The notes: a model not told the origin generated them from the sequence alone. Shown: positions 36,101 through 49,244, counted from the first letter of the stretch. The stretch is 64,000 nucleotides of DNA from Phoenix dactylifera (GCF_009389715.1 NC_052393.1:4526001-4590000), one strand, 5' to 3'. Translations and numbers: made by a program.

Positions 36101-38059
36101 CGCAACCTAATCACACTCGAAATAGCTTATGTAAAATGTACCTACCAAAAAATAAATAAATGCATCTAGCAATAATTTTTTCACATATGCGGCTACCTCA
36201 AGATGGAAAAAAAGAAGAAATAAATGAGTGATAGCAATGCCATCAAACCTGCTTGTTTTAATTCCTATTTTATTAGTGCTTAATCCAATTTGATTAAAAT
36301 AAGATGGTGGTGGGACTGCTAATGGCTAGTGGCCAATGAGGGGATGGAAAGGCAGCCAACCGACCACACCCGCATTACCTTCTGGCTTCCAATGATTGAG
36401 GGGGCAGGCTTTTGCTTAACTATTCGATTAATCTAGTGAGGATATTCTCCTGAGTGGAAGCTGCCTGAAGGGCCTGGTGTCCCTGTCCCTGTCTTATATC
36501 TTAAGGAATATGGCAGTACAGGAGTCAGGAGATGACAGCAACCGACCAAGGTTGCTGCCTGATTGACCAGGCCACCATGTGAGGATGGCCTGTTATCACT
36601 GTATCAGCCATTCCAACCTAATATGCCTCAAGCTTTGAAAACCCATCTCATTGATCTCTATCATAATGGAAGAAAACCATTTGAAATTTTAATCTCCAAG
36701 GACCTTCCTTTAGATGTGCGATTTGAATCTCCTGCTGCATCCATTCCTTTTTCCAAGGGAATGTATCGAGATCTTCTGTGCTGCGTGTTTTGCATCGCAT
36801 GAGGTTTTACAATGTACAGCTTCTCGCGGTCGCTATAACATCCGATTATGCAAATGAATGACTGTTTGGCATCGCATCGCACTGTGCTGTGTTTGGCAAC
36901 TGTTTATCTCTATGATTGGATAACGTGGTAGCTAGGGGGAGCTGTATAGCTCTATATAGTATAAAATATGCACCATAGAGAATCCAAAATTTATCTGTAT
37001 GTGTATTTCGATAATGACATTATCACAATTAGTAGAATTATAAAGTAGTTGATCTTTACTTGGATAATGGTTAGCGGGGCAGCTGAAACTTAGTTTGCTA
37101 ATTGACATCCCTCTTGCTAAATACCAATTTTGGGCCAAGATGTGACAAGGGATTTTTCTAATATTTCTTCAAACACAATGAATCATAAAAATAAAAAGAT
37201 GCAATTAAAAAGGAATGCGCGTTATTGCCTTGACTTTCACTATTTCATTTAAATTCATCTTAGATTTTAAAAAGATTTAATTTAGCTTGTGTTAAATGCA
37301 ATTAACTTATGATCAAGATAAATACCACTATAAATGGCCCATGCAATTAACTTAAGTGCAAGATAATTAACTTATAGTCGTTTCACTTTTAAGGAATATG
37401 TATTTTATATTGCTATGTTCCTGCATGAGTTGATGAGTTGGGATTCAGATGACATTAGATCTTCTCTACCTTGCTAATTTCATCTATTTTGTTCTTTGAA
37501 AAGCAAACCGTAATTTTTTTTCCCTTTTAAACCCAGTGTAAATAATCCTGCTATATAAACAAAAAATTTCCAAGATAAAACAGTTTAGAAAACATTAAAC
37601 CAAAGCTTTCCGGACTAGTCATATAAATATGATAAAAACTCTAGTAAATTTTAACATGAACAAGGGATGTGCGTGTGTGTGTATATATTATGTATATGTG
37701 TGTGTTCATGTGTAAAAGAAAAAAAAAACAGAGAGAGAGAGAGAGAGATGGTCTAATTTTTGTCAGATAAGGCGATCATTATGCAACGCAGGCATTGGTG
37801 CCTCGCAATTACCCCCATCCACGGTCGCTTCGGGAAATATCTCGGCGTTTTGCGTACGGAATCCCCGGAGTCAATACCCGACGGACAAATTTCTGAACCG
37901 ACGGAGCCTGTACGCGGCTATGCCCCCGCCTCGCCCTCGCCTAGCTCCCCCTTCGTAGATCGGATGTTCACTCTTGAACAACAACCAGCCTTCTTTAGCG
38001 ACTTGTCGCTGCTTCTTTGTGCTGGAACTTGTCAGTGGGCCCACCGAATCTCTTTCCTT
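30200..38059. other. Long intergenic stretch
   Basis: No gene can be supported across 7.9 kb. Frames at 32394-32741, 33912-34094 and 36563-36802 are short and unrecognised. At 30571-30600 TTGCCAAGTGGTAAGGGG looks like a pol III A box of a tRNA-derived SINE, but no clear B box follows. A TRIM internal fragment lies at 30721-30855. A (TG)n/(GA)n run is at about 37670-37750, followed by a GC-richer block to 38050 with no recognised product. Confidence 0.5.
30721..30855 (-). mobile_element. TRIM internal-region fragment
   Basis: GAGTTTAAATCCATTCAAAT, ATCACAAACACTACGAT and TATGGGTCAGATTCGGT follow the order of the interior of the element at 52598-53035 (AGGGTTCAAATCTATTCAAA..., TATGGGCTGAGTCCG). 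No LTRs are evident around it. Confidence 0.5.
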
Positions 38060-38600
38060 TTTTATTTATTTATTATACAGTGACAACTCCCACCATATAT
38101 GCATAAGTGCATCCACAAGGGTAGATGTTGGGGTTGGGGAGTAGAAAATTTTCCAGAGTGATGTGTCACATAAAAGGCGATCCAATTGGCCGCATTGTTC
38201 TCGTTTCGATGGATATAAGTAGCTCGATAGGCTGCAAGCTCTTCCACAATCTCATGTATATTTCACAGGAGCGGGTGCCTATTTAGACGTCTGTACCTGT
38301 CAACACTCTTTTGAATCTAGTCGATCACCAAGGTCGTGTCACATTCTAGCCGAATACAAATCACCTCCAGTACCAATCTGACAAAGATAATGCCCTCGTA
38401 TACCGCTCTTAGCTCTGTAATTCTGACTGACTCGTCAAAGACATAGTGTCCATCGATCGCAACGAGCTTGGACTCATGATCTCTGATCACAAAGCTCACT
38501 CTATCTCTATCTCCATTATTAGTGATACTGCCATTAAAGTTAATCTTGAGAAAATCAGAAGGTGGGGGCTTCTAAAAAACCAGAATAATCTTAGGCTGTG
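38060..38600 (-). mobile_element. LINE RNase H remnant, minus strand
   Basis: The minus strand from 38499 reads SFVIRDHESKLVAIDG, then ITELRAVYEGI and RLECDTTLVID, the successive conserved blocks of the RVT_3 RNase H domain (catalytic D/E positions in RD, ELRA and ECD). Further down, at about 38170-38230, NENNAANWIAFYVTHHS is the conserved end of that domain. A stop separates the parts. The 3' end lies near 38060 beside T-rich sequence, consistent with a LINE tail on the minus strand. Confidence 0.75.
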
Positions 38601-40917
38601 AAAATCCTAGATGTCCTTAGTCGATCTAAATAACGATGCAACAGTAGCGCTGTTGATCTCTGTTGCATGGAGTAAAGCCCTCCTCCAACACCAAACAGGT
38701 GTTCATGGACCCATTCCCTGGCATCATCGGCAAAGTGCCGAAAGAGAAAAAGGTTCTCACGGCCGTTGCGAGCGGCCGGTCGGATATGCCGTGCCACGCG
38801 TCGCGCTCGGCAGCGCCTTCACGGTTCTGAACAGTACCAGACGCACGGACCGAACAGCAAACGCGAGACCGTGGTCTGGTACCGTGGTTTTCGGAATTGG
38901 GGGGAATTTGTGAGCCGTTGAGGAAGACGACAATGACAGCTCAGCGCGAGACAGCGAACGAACGACAACATGCCGGGGCCCACATCTTCTCTTTCCGGCC
39001 AACTGGGACCCGCGTCGCAACCACCCAGCTGGCGGGGTGGTTACCGGTTCCGGTTCCAGACATCTATAGTGGTGGTGAGTGGGCTTCCTACGTTATTTAT
39101 TTATCCAGTGGATAAGACCGGTCGGACCGTTGGCTTTCTCTATGAGGCAGCTAGAAATTTAAATAATTCTGAGTCCAATCACCGTCCACTTGAATCTGAA
39201 CGATCGTCGGCCAAATGGTTCCGTATCCGGAACAACGGGGCACACGGATGGGGTATATTTCTGGCCGGCTGGATCATTCTCCCACTGGGAGCCGCTTTTT
39301 CCGAAACTCGCGGTGGGCCGTGGCAGCAATTACTGGATACGAGTCCGAATTGAGTCGTAGAAATCTGACACGAGTCCGAAATTGCTTCCCTCGAACCCAA
39401 CCTGGCCTAACAGGCAGGCCTGTGCCTTGGTTGCATCTCATCATTAGTCCACAGAACTCATTCGGTACGTAGCGTCCTGGAGTCTTTAACGAACGGTGAT
39501 GATTCATGTGATCAGAGATCAGCCGTCGGGGAGTGGGTAGACGGGGAAGCTTAACCCCTTTTTCTTTTTTTGGTGGTACATAAAGCCTGACCATCTTGAA
39601 TTGGGGTGGAAAGGCTGGGAAGCTGCTGGCTTTTGGAACTTGTTCGCGGGAAGAGAAGTGTGGAAGGCTTGGTCAGCAAAAAATATATATAAAAAAATAA
39701 AAAGTAATTTTTTCTATAAAAATATTTTTTTTATATATTTTGAACTTATTTATTTTATAAGAAGATTTTTTTTACTGTAATAATTTTTATAAAAAATTGA
39801 TATTTAGAGATATGATGCTCGGAAAAGTAAATTTTGTATATTTAGTTGATCATAAAAAAAACTACATTTTATAAAGTGGCTTATTTCTAGTTGTTCATCT
39901 ATTTTTTTAAAAAAATTATATAGAATATTTATTATACACTTAATAAAGTGAAAAATCTTTTCTATTCTATTTAAAAGCTTAAAGAAACTTTTGAAAAAAA
40001 TTACAATCGTGAGAATTGAATTTTCGTATATCCTATATGAATTTTTTTTAAATAAAATATGAGAATCATATTCTTAAGAAAAAAAAAACTAATTTTATAT
40101 TTCTCTATTTTAAAATCTTTAACCAAACATTAAGTATTTTTCCATTTTCAAGTTAACTCCACTTTTGCATTCTTTTTCTGCGGACTGAACAAGTTCTTTA
40201 TGAAAAAGAAAAATCCATATGAGATAAAAAAAAATCCAATTTTCACCGGCTTGAAGTAGGATATTTTGTTTCCAAAAATATATTTAAACTTTTAGGTAGA
40301 ATGAGAAGTGATGTTTTTTATTATTAAAAGTATAACAAGTATTTTACATAATTTTCATAGGTCGGTAGGTGCTCATTCAAAAATAAGTCACTCTAAAATA
40401 TACTATTTTTCGATCAACAATCAAGTACCTAATAATTAATTTTTTAAGATACCATATATTCATATATGGGTGTTTTTTCAAAAAAACAATAATTAATGAG
40501 AAAAAAATCCTTCTCACCAATCAAAGTAGTTCTTTGATGCTGTGTGCGATGGAATCTTATCCTCCGTCTCATCTTGCTCCCCACCCAACCCTATTGCTAC
40601 TTTCCCTACTCATGATCCCATCACATGGTCTCGCTGTAACCCGGTCCCCATTCCCAACTCTCTCTCCCAAACCCTCTTCCCTCGGCCTTTCATCGATTTA
40701 GAAATAAAAAAGCGCGACGACAAGCATGACAACAAACAATCCCCACAATTATCCGGTAAACAAAAAGATGCCACAGAAGTTGTGGGCCCCACTCAGTTAT
40801 ACCATTTGTCATAATAATCTCCTCCACCGCCCCCAACTTTGTTTTCCATAAATCCCCCCCGACCTCTTATCGCTTCCTCGTTCTAAAGAGAAGAGAGTGA
40901 GAGAGAGAGGGAGAGAG
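38601..40917. other. PIP2 upstream region and intergenic sequence
   Basis: The block 38690-39600 is unusually GC-rich with many short overlapping frames on both strands; none resembles a family. A decayed MITE-like copy is at about 39670-40190. The last 80 bp before 40918 are CT- then GA-rich (GAGAGAGAGAGGGAGAGAG), a common plant 5' UTR composition. Confidence 0.5.
39670..40190. mobile_element. MITE-like repeat, copy C (most decayed)
   Basis: Blocks such as CTCGGAAAAGTAAATTTTGTATATTTAGTTGATCATAAAA (only its pattern matters), TTAAAAAAATTATATAGAAT and AATCATATTCTTAAGAAAA follow the same order as copies at 6440-6900 and 43074-43480. Ends are not preserved. Confidence 0.5.
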
Positions 40918-42058
40918 ATGTCGAAGGAGGTGAGCGAGGAGGCGGGGCATGCGTCGGCGAAGGACTACACGGATCCGCCGCCGGCGCCGCTGCTGGACAT
41001 GGGGGAGCTCCGGCTGTGGTCCTTCTACCGTGCCTTGATCGCTGAGTTCGTGGCCACCCTCCTCTTCCTCTACGTCACCATCGCCACCGTCATCGGCTAC
41101 AGGGTCCAGTCCCAGAACGACCAGTGCGGCGGCGTCGGGTACCTCGGCATCGCCTGGGCCTTCGGCGGCATGATCTTCATCCTCGTCTACTGCACCGCAG
41201 GCATCTCCGGTTAGTTAATCTCTCTCTCTCTCTTCCTCTTTTTTTTTTTTTTCGTAATACTGACTTGTTTTAAAAATCGAAGGGGGGCATATTAACCCGG
41301 CGGTGACGTTCGGGCTGTTTCTGGCGAGGAAGGTGTCGCTGGTGAGGGCGGTGCTTTACATGGTGGCGCAGTGCCTGGGGGCGATCTGCGGGGTGGGCAT
41401 CGTCAAGGGTATCATGAAGCCCGCTTACAACTCCTTGGGCGGGGGAGCCAACGAGGTCGCTGCCGGCTACTCCAAGGGCACCGCCCTCGGCGCCGAGATC
41501 ATCGGCACCTTCGTCCTCGTCTACACCGTCTTCTCCGCCACCGACCCCAAGCGCAACGCCCGTGACTCCCACGTCCCGGTCCGTACTCATATGCTACTTC
41601 CCAGCTAGCGAGCACCAAATTATAAGCCCGCTCACCTTTATTTTTTTTTTTGGTGCTGCTTATCCATACCAATAGGTCTTGGCTCCACTTCCCATCGGGT
41701 TCGCGGTGTTCATGGTGCACCTTGCCACCATTCCCATCACCGGGACCGGCATCAATCCGGCCAGGAGCTTGGGAGCTGCTGTCATCTACAACCAGGCCAA
41801 GGCCTGGGATGACCAGGTTACTAAAATTACGATGAGAAAACTATTAAGAGAGTTTGTCAAATTATAATCATTTGCGGTAATTTTGGGCTCAATTATAAGT
41901 TTATAACGTTTTCTTTTTGCGTGTTCATGGTGTGGCAGTGGATCTTCTGGGTGGGACCGTTCGCCGGGGCGTTGGCCGCGGCGGCGTACCACCAATACAT
42001 CCTAAGAGCGGCGGCCATCAAGGCGCTGGGTTCGTTCAGGAGCAACCCCCACAACTGA
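40918..42058 (+). CDS. PIP2: Plasma-membrane aquaporin, PIP2 group
   Basis: Four exons give 282 aa: 40918-41209, 41283-41578, 41676-41816 and 41939-42058. The product is a six-helix water channel of the plasma membrane. Both NPA motifs are present (residues 102-104 and 223-225). The selectivity filter fits the PIP type: Phe82, His211, Thr220, Arg226. Gating sites are kept: Ser116 in loop B (RKVS), His194 in loop D (ARDSHVP) and Ser275/Ser278 in the C-terminal tail GSFRSNPHN. The short N-terminus (MSKEVSEE... [10 protein letters not shown]) and long tail place it in PIP2, which traffics to the membrane as tetramers and usually conducts water strongly. Exons are very GC-rich, typical of monocots; introns are short and AT-rich. 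The 40918 ATG is preferred to the in-frame ATG 21 bp upstream because it matches the PIP2 start. No defects are seen. Confidence 0.97.
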
Positions 42059-42998
42059 GACTGGAAAGAGTACTACTTAGTAAATTACTAAGGTGGTGGT
42101 GGTGGTGGTGTAAAAGGCTCGGTCTTGCTCGTTTGGTTTGTTGTGTATGTGAGAGTGAAAAAAAGAGGAAGGCAGAGTTGTTGCTTTTACTTAAACCTTC
42201 TTTTTCTTAGCTGGTTTTGTGCTCTCTTTGTCATGTGTAATGTACGGAGGGGGGTGTGTGTCTAATTTGTTTGATTAAGTGGGGGAATTAAATCAAATGA
42301 TCCATCGTTTTCTTGTTCCTGTCGGTTGTTTACTACTTTGATGATTTTAAGTTCACGTCTTTGCAGAGTCACGGTAGGGGAGTTCTTTTTCCAGAACATT
42401 CCACCACCAAGCACCAACTTGACCCTTTCCTATAATATTTTTTTAGCTCCCCACCGAACGCAGTACTTTACAAACTCCAGTATCTTTCTTTTCCAAAGCC
42501 CGGGCCCGGCCGCCTTCATGGTTTGCTTCGGGTTTATCCCTGGAAAAAAGAGTGAAGGGTAATTACAAGAATTCAATCGGTAAAGCTGGTAACTAGATTG
42601 GGTATCCGGAATCCTATGAGTTTTTGGGAAACGAAAGAAAGGAAAGTAGGGTGGGTTATTTCGGTTGGGGATTTGGGAGGGAGTGCGGAGTTATGTGGGT
42701 TGGACCCGCGGCCAGACTGTAAAGCTGAGGGATGGGCTTGGAAACGTGAGACCGAGAAAAAAAGGCGAGGGTGAGGAAAAGGCGTGGGGCCGGCGAGCGT
42801 GGAGGGTTTTGCGTTGCGAGCCTGGAAAGGAGAAGACCGGAAGGGCACGGTCTCCCGCGTGTGCGTGGGGCGTGCCGGTTATTATCAGCGGTCCTCGGCG
42901 GACTCATCTGTCGGTTTGCTCTTGGTTGCAGTGGCTATCCATCGCATTGGCACGGCAATTAAAACAAGGGAGCAGTTCCAGAATCTTACATCACTTTT

Positions 42999-43003
<5 letters not shown>
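42059..43003. other. PIP2 3' UTR and downstream spacer
   Basis: The first 250 bp are the probable 3' UTR, including a GGTGGT run at 42091-42110. The block 42600-42960 is GC-richer with overlapping frames and no recognised product; it could be the edge of an undetected gene or a transposon. Confidence 0.45.
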
Positions 43004-43042
<39 letters not shown>

Positions 43043-43055
43043 CCTCCCTCCCTCC
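43004..43055. repeat. (CT)n then (CTCC)n microsatellite
   Basis: About 17 CT units run directly into five CTCC-type tetramers, followed immediately by the MITE-like copy B. Confidence 0.95.
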
Positions 43056-43073
43056 GTAATTAAAAAAAAATTA

Positions 43074-43480
43074 TGGATTCGTTTGGTTCACAGAAAACAT
43101 TCTAAAATGAGAATAACTGGAAAAGTACCTTTAGTATATTTGGTTGAAAATAAAAAAGTGATAGATTTACAGAATGCTTATGTTTGGTTGATCATCTACT
43201 TTTCTGAAAAAGTTATGTATAATTTCTATTATACCCTTAATAAAAATTAGTTCTTTAATGTTGCTTTAATTTTGAAGGACTTTTTTGGAAAAAAAATAAA
43301 AATGAAGTGATTTCCGACTTACGAAAAAATAACTTTTCCATGTTTCTCATGAAAAATACTTTTCCATAAAACGTGGGAATCATATTTTCATGAAAATACA
43401 ACTTTCTAGTCTCTCTTCTTTGAAAACTCCAACCAAACAAGAGACACCTCATTACTTTTCCGTTGACCACACTTTCCTCC
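43074..43480. mobile_element. MITE-like repeat, copy B
   Basis: It starts GGATTCGTTTGGTTCACAG at 43076 and follows copy A closely, sharing GTTATGTATAATTTCTATTA, CCCTTAATAAAAATTAG, GGACTTTTTTGGAAAAAAA and AAAACTCCAA.CAAACAAGA. The right inverted repeat present in copy A is missing, so this copy is truncated or its end has decayed. Confidence 0.7.
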
Positions 43481-46400
43481 TTAAAATAGATGTATTGATA
43501 GAAGTGTTATTCTTATAGGATTAGACTTGACAATGAATCTCAATAGGAGTCAGGATCCTATCCTGTTTGAAGAATCAGTGGTTGTGAATTGGAGAGGATG
43601 GTAAGTGAAAATAGGCTACAAATGTCATTGTTCCCTCTCTCCAGTTGTTGATAGCATCCTCTGGACCACACCATCAGGGAAAGATAGTTGGGTGCCTCCA
43701 TCCGGTACATGGAAACCCCATTGAGATACACAGGGCAACTACATTTGAGAACAGATGTATGACGTGTATGATGGAGAGCATCCGTGGATAGCCAAACATG
43801 AATTACAGCAGGGTCAACTCTTGTCCATCAGTAACACAATTGTGTTATTGTGATGGATCCTAGGATTACTATCATTGACCAGGATAATGCTAAGATTAGC
43901 CTTAAGTTGCATGGTTTGGCTTTGCTTCGATTGTTGTTAGAATAAAGTAATAGAATGTGTCATAATCAGCCTTTCTGATAAAGTAATTCTGAAAGAGAAC
44001 AAAATGTTGTTGCGTGATAAGATCATTGTCACCAGGATAAAAAAATTAAATCCATATTAAAACGTTCTAACTGTGATGAGAGGTACAGGTTACAAAATCA
44101 TAGACCAATAAACTAAGTCTCAACATTCGCTAATAAAATAAAAGGAAGGAAAAGAAACAAGTCCTAACTCTTGAGAACATGCACAGAACAAAATAAACAG
44201 TCAGATAACCATCAGGCATTAGACGTGAATCGGATTGCTAAGGATCTAACTTTGCAAATTGGATTTATATTCAGTCTAGTAGAAGGAAGGGATTGGTAGG
44301 GACCATACTAGGTTTTGTTGCGTAGTAAGCCTTTGTAATACCCAGCCTAGCAAATAAGGAATTGGGCCTATTTCACATGACTGACCTAGATGTAAGAGTT
44401 AGAGTAGAAGATAGAAAAAAAGAAAGGGATAGAGCCTTGTTCAATTTAGAGTAGGAGACCCAAAAAAAATCGAAACTTGTTCGATTTGGAGTAGGAGATA
44501 AAAAAAAGAGATAGAGCCCTGTTCGACTTGGAGTGGGTGATGGACTTCTCCTCCATCCCGATATCCTACATTAGCTAGGAAACGTAGTATCCAACGGCTA
44601 TTTGAAGCCCCCACGCCCTCTTTCGCCTCACCGCCGATAGATTTTTTCAATCACCACCGCTAGACCACCGTTGGTTACTTCTCATTCTTCCAACAGTCTT
44701 AGACTCACGTTGCTCACCGAAAATTTCATTTGAGTGCTCTCTGAAGTTTTAGGTTCTAAAAGGGATTGTCAAAATTATTTGGACCTATAGTTTGGTTTCG
44801 CTTGCAAGGTAAGTAATGATCTAGTTTATATAATATTATTTTTATATCAAAGAAATTGTTAATCAATTTATATAATTTTTGAATTTTATAAGATGGTGTT
44901 TTGAATGAAAAATCGATATATAATTTAGAGTAATATTTTTCGGGCTATAGTTATATCGTGTACAGATCTTATATAGTATATGCATATTTTGACTCGATTA
45001 TGATATATATGCTATTTTATAAAAAGAACTTTGATATGTATCAGATTTAATCTCTTAGCCCGACTATGTATTGAACTTTTCCAATTGGAAATTATGCATT
45101 GGCACTCTAACTATTATTGAGCTTTATTGATTCAGCTTCTGGCCTCGCCACAGGATATAAATATGGTATTTTGGCCCACTCTGAAAGATATAGTGTGGTA
45201 TTCTATATCACTCCGCAAGATATTAGTATAGTATTCTAGTTCGCTCCGCAGGGTAGAAGTACAGTTCTATTTTTGGCCTAGTCACAAGATATAAGTGTGC
45301 CCAAAGTTAAAAGCTGTTGAGTTGAATATAATTTGTTCAAATTAGATTTATGATTATCTATATGAATATTTGAAAGATATGGATCTTCAAAGATTTGTGT
45401 TTTGAAACAGAATTGGTGATGTTTTTATATTGATTCGTGGTAATTTGTGTTTTACTATTGTATCTTATGTTATTATAAAAATTATCTAGTTAGGATATTT
45501 ATTACTTAATGGGGTTATTTAGCTCATTATATAATTTTTTGTTGTTTTTACGGATCCGAAGAATTAGCCCGACTCGGGGATTTGTCATGGGAGAGCGACT
45601 AGAGATAAAATTCTGACATTTTTTATTTAGATTAGATTTTATTTTAGAGTTGATATAAGATTTTAGAATATTATTAATTTTGTTATTTAAATTAGAATTA
45701 AAATATTAATTATTTAAATTTATTCTGCTGCTTCTTCATGAAATTATGTTGAGACGTCTTGCATACTTGTGGGGAAAGTTTTCGATAAGTATATGGTAGC
45801 TGCCGCGATTTCTAACTTGTGATTTCGGGTTGGAGGCGTGACAGTCTTAGTGCAAAATAGCTTACTGCCTCATTAGCTAGGCCTAGCACGATCAGTCATT
45901 CTGATGGGACCTTGGACTGGAAGAGAAGATGAGCTTTAATGGATAAGTCCGCCCTCTATCTCCCCACCTTACGAGCGAATAAAGAAAACTAGTGTCCTGC
46001 GGTGGCGTCTCACTTTATGGCTCAAAGTGGGGCTAAAAGGGTTCAACTCGTAATAGAACATTGAGTTTTAAATGGTAGAAATATCTTTTGCTCAAAGGAA
46101 GAATCTTCGTAATAATGTTGCATTCTGGAATATTTACAGCGGAATGGGACTCGCCATCTCCTCTGCCATCTGTTCTCCTCCTCAAGTTTTGTGATGGTTA
46201 TTATATTTCTTTAAGCCTTTTTCGCTTTGCATCTCCACTCGAGTGCTGGGCTCTTTCCCGGAACGTTCAGACCCAACGCTTGTCTCTTACCTTTGCTCCC
46301 TACCTAACCTTTTTTTTTATCTCAACTTTTTTTTTCCCCGTCTTCTCGGTGACATCCGATTAAGAGAAAAGGTTTCTTTTCTTCTATCTAAAAAAAAATT

Positions 46401-48949
46401 ATTTTCCAGCGGGAAAAAATGCAGCATTTGGCAGCAGTTAGATAAGGTGAATAGAAACAAAAAAAAAGAAGCAAATTTAGCAACAAATGAAGGTTCAAAT
46501 AAGTCAATATGTTGAAAAAAATAAATGAACAAAAAATTCATTATTTATAGACATCCACTACCTATATAATAGCTTATAAAATTCAAAAGAATCAAAAAAA
46601 ACTAAGAGAATTTTTTTTTGAATATTTTTTGAAATAAATTTAGGGTTTGATTCTCGATGGTTAAGTAAATTTGTTTTTTTCTCGCATTTCTTCCAACTAA
46701 AGCACGACAAATCACTAGGCCGAAGCAATTGATATTGTACTGCTAGTCTCATAATGGAACAATCCTGTTTCTTAAATTAAGAACATTTATTTTTTGCATT
46801 AGCGACAAACCATTGTAAATCAATGAAAAGTATATAAATGATAAGGAAAGCTCATATTCTAAGCTATCTCAAAAACAAACAAATGACAAAAACCAAAATC
46901 AGCCACAACCAAGAACGAAAAAGAGATGGGGACAAAATGGCAACCACATCCTTTGTTTAGCTTTTAGTGTATGGACTGAAAGGAGATATAGCAACATTGC
47001 TCAATAACCCCGGTCTAATACTGTTAGAAGGGTACAGAAAGCCTCAAAACTACTCCAAAACATATACAAAGTGCTAGAAAAGGCTCGTTTATTGGACTAA
47101 CAATTTTTCTATTTTTTTGTGAGTAAAATGAGAATACCATAACAACCAATCAATGCAAGAACTACCAAAATCAAACTACAAGAAACTACAAGCAAAAGAT
47201 AATAATTTTTAATTAGAAAACTCTCCAATATGAAAAAAAAATCATCGGACCTAAGTTCATCTTAAACTTTCACAATCAACAATAATGAACTTACAAAGTA
47301 TCTTTTCTAGGCTAAGTTAGAGGGTCACATATATCAAGGATATCTTTCTTGGATTACAAACAAAAAGTTAACATAAAAAAATGTGTAGGCTCCAATAATA
47401 AAATGAGGACAATCTCACCAAGTGTAGGCTTGCACAAGATTCTTTTTCTTTTTGAAATTCTTGAATAAAATATTCACCTCTCTTTGAGATGGATTTCATA
47501 AGCACTTTATTTATGAAAGGAGCTCCTCTCTTTTTCTTCTCACCCACTCTCATGGAATGAAACCTAACTTTTTTTTCTCCTTTTTGTTTCTCTATTCCCT
47601 TTTTTTTTTTTTTTTTTTTCACTTTAAGTTGTTGGTCCCACCTCACATTAGGTGGGACGCAGCCAAGACAAAGTGCCAACGGTTCGGCAGAGCGAGCGAC
47701 CAAGCATGGCGTGCTCCAAAAAGCATAAAAAGAACTGTTGCGTACTGAAAAGCATCACAGCTAACTTGCTGGCAAAACAGTGCTTAGTTTCATATTTCAA
47801 TCATCGTGGTTTTCAAAGAAGAATATGAGATCCCCAGGGACTGTTACTGTGCGGCCCGAGGCACACTTGGGAAAGAGACGAAGAACATATGGATAGAATT
47901 ATTAACGTTTTATTCTCTCTTCTCTGTCGTCACTTCTCTTGGTTAGCCTTGCCTAATTTGTACTTCTGTTCGGTTCTGAAAAAATTGAATAGGATCAGCC
48001 CCATTTCATCTCCTTTGAACAAAAAAAAAAAATGCATATTATTTACTAAAACCAAGAATTTCGTGATATGGTCGAGCTGGAATTACTAATGTGTACCTCT
48101 CTTTGACATTTACTTTGAGATATGTTTATGCATGCAAGCATAAACCTTGGACACGGCTCTTTCTTTTCTGGTTTCTACTCCTACCTTGCTTTCAGAACTA
48201 TATTTGACCTTGTAATTTTGCCTATTGATCGTAAAATCTTGTTCCTGTCAAATTTGAACCTATTCAATGCACCCACACTCCTAATATTAATTGGTTGCGA
48301 GTTCGTGGGATCTCCAGATATGCGATAGATCTCAGTAACTTTTAACCTTCTCGAATCTTTTGTTGATTGAGATGAACGGAATGCTGTTTTACCATCTAAT
48401 AATGTCTCCATGCATAGAGATGGCCCAGGATGTCAAGCTTTTAAAAGCTTGGTTGTAGGTCATTTATTTCGACTTGTGGGGCTTGGTTCCTTAATTGGAT
48501 GATTTATGATGTCAGTTATAATAGTTGTAGTGGTGATTGTTTTGGTTGGCCATGTGAGTAGCTTAGGGATTGGGTTGAAAGGACAAGAAGGCCCTTATGC
48601 AACCATATAGACATTCTAAAACTATAGCCTATTCTGTTACGTTCTCCAATTACTCTTAAACCACGCAACTGGGGTGACGGCAAGACTTGAAATTAGATCT
48701 TTAGGAGGAAAAATAAAGAGATCTGTAACAAATATATAATAGACAAGAGCAACCGGTGAGAAACTCAACCAGTAAACTGACATCTTAATAAGCACTAAAC
48801 ACCGAATAAATATTTAAAATAAAACATTTCTGGGGAGGTTTGAACAATAATTTGTTTAAAAAGTCAGGAGGTCTTGAGGAAGTTCAAAAGTTGATCTTTG
48901 AATAAAGTGGGAGGCAGATCATCCGCTTCTAGTCAACATCTGAAGGCTA
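43481..48949. other. Long intergenic stretch, probable LTR-element debris
   Basis: No gene is supported. From about 44800 to 45850 the composition and phrases such as ATCCGAAGAATTAGCCCGACTCGGG and GGTTGGAGGCGTGACAG are reminiscent of long Ty3-type LTRs, but I could not find a partner copy or borders. A tandem repeat lies at 45141-45299. From 46080 to 48640 only short AT-rich frames occur, with homopolymer runs. Confidence 0.4.
45141..45299 (+). repeat. About 33 bp tandem repeat, five degenerate units
   Basis: Units share the pattern CGCTCCGCAGGATATAAGTATGG with following TATTCTA. Examples begin at CGCCACAGG, CACTCTGAA, CACTCCGCA, CGCTCCGCA and TAGTCACAA. Divergence is substantial. Confidence 0.75.
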
Positions 48950-49172
48950 TTGGGGGAGTGTGATAACTTCCAAATTGTGCATGTCTACCGAAAGACGAAC
49001 AGAACTGCGGATTAGGTTGCCTCCTTTACTGTTTACCACTCTGATGAGGTTTTTTTGGACCTGCCATATATATGTTCCCCCATCTTTAGGGTATATCCTT
49101 TCTCAGGACTCTCATGGTATTGCTCACACGAGATTAGTATGAGCCACCGATGTACCAAAAATAAAATAAAAT
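48950..49172 (+). mobile_element. LINE 3'-end remnant
   Basis: Near 48979-49045 the plus strand reads VYRKTNRTAD, a stop, then VASFTVYHSDE, the end of the RVT_3 RNase H domain with decay. The A-rich end ACCAAAAATAAAATAAAATAAAG (pattern) at about 49154-49172 fits a LINE tail. Confidence 0.6.
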
Positions 49173-49244
49173 AAAGTGGCTGAACTTTGTTCATCGTTCA
49201 ATTTGCTCCTTCCTCTGTTTTGGCTTCGTTTGATGCCGTCCTTC

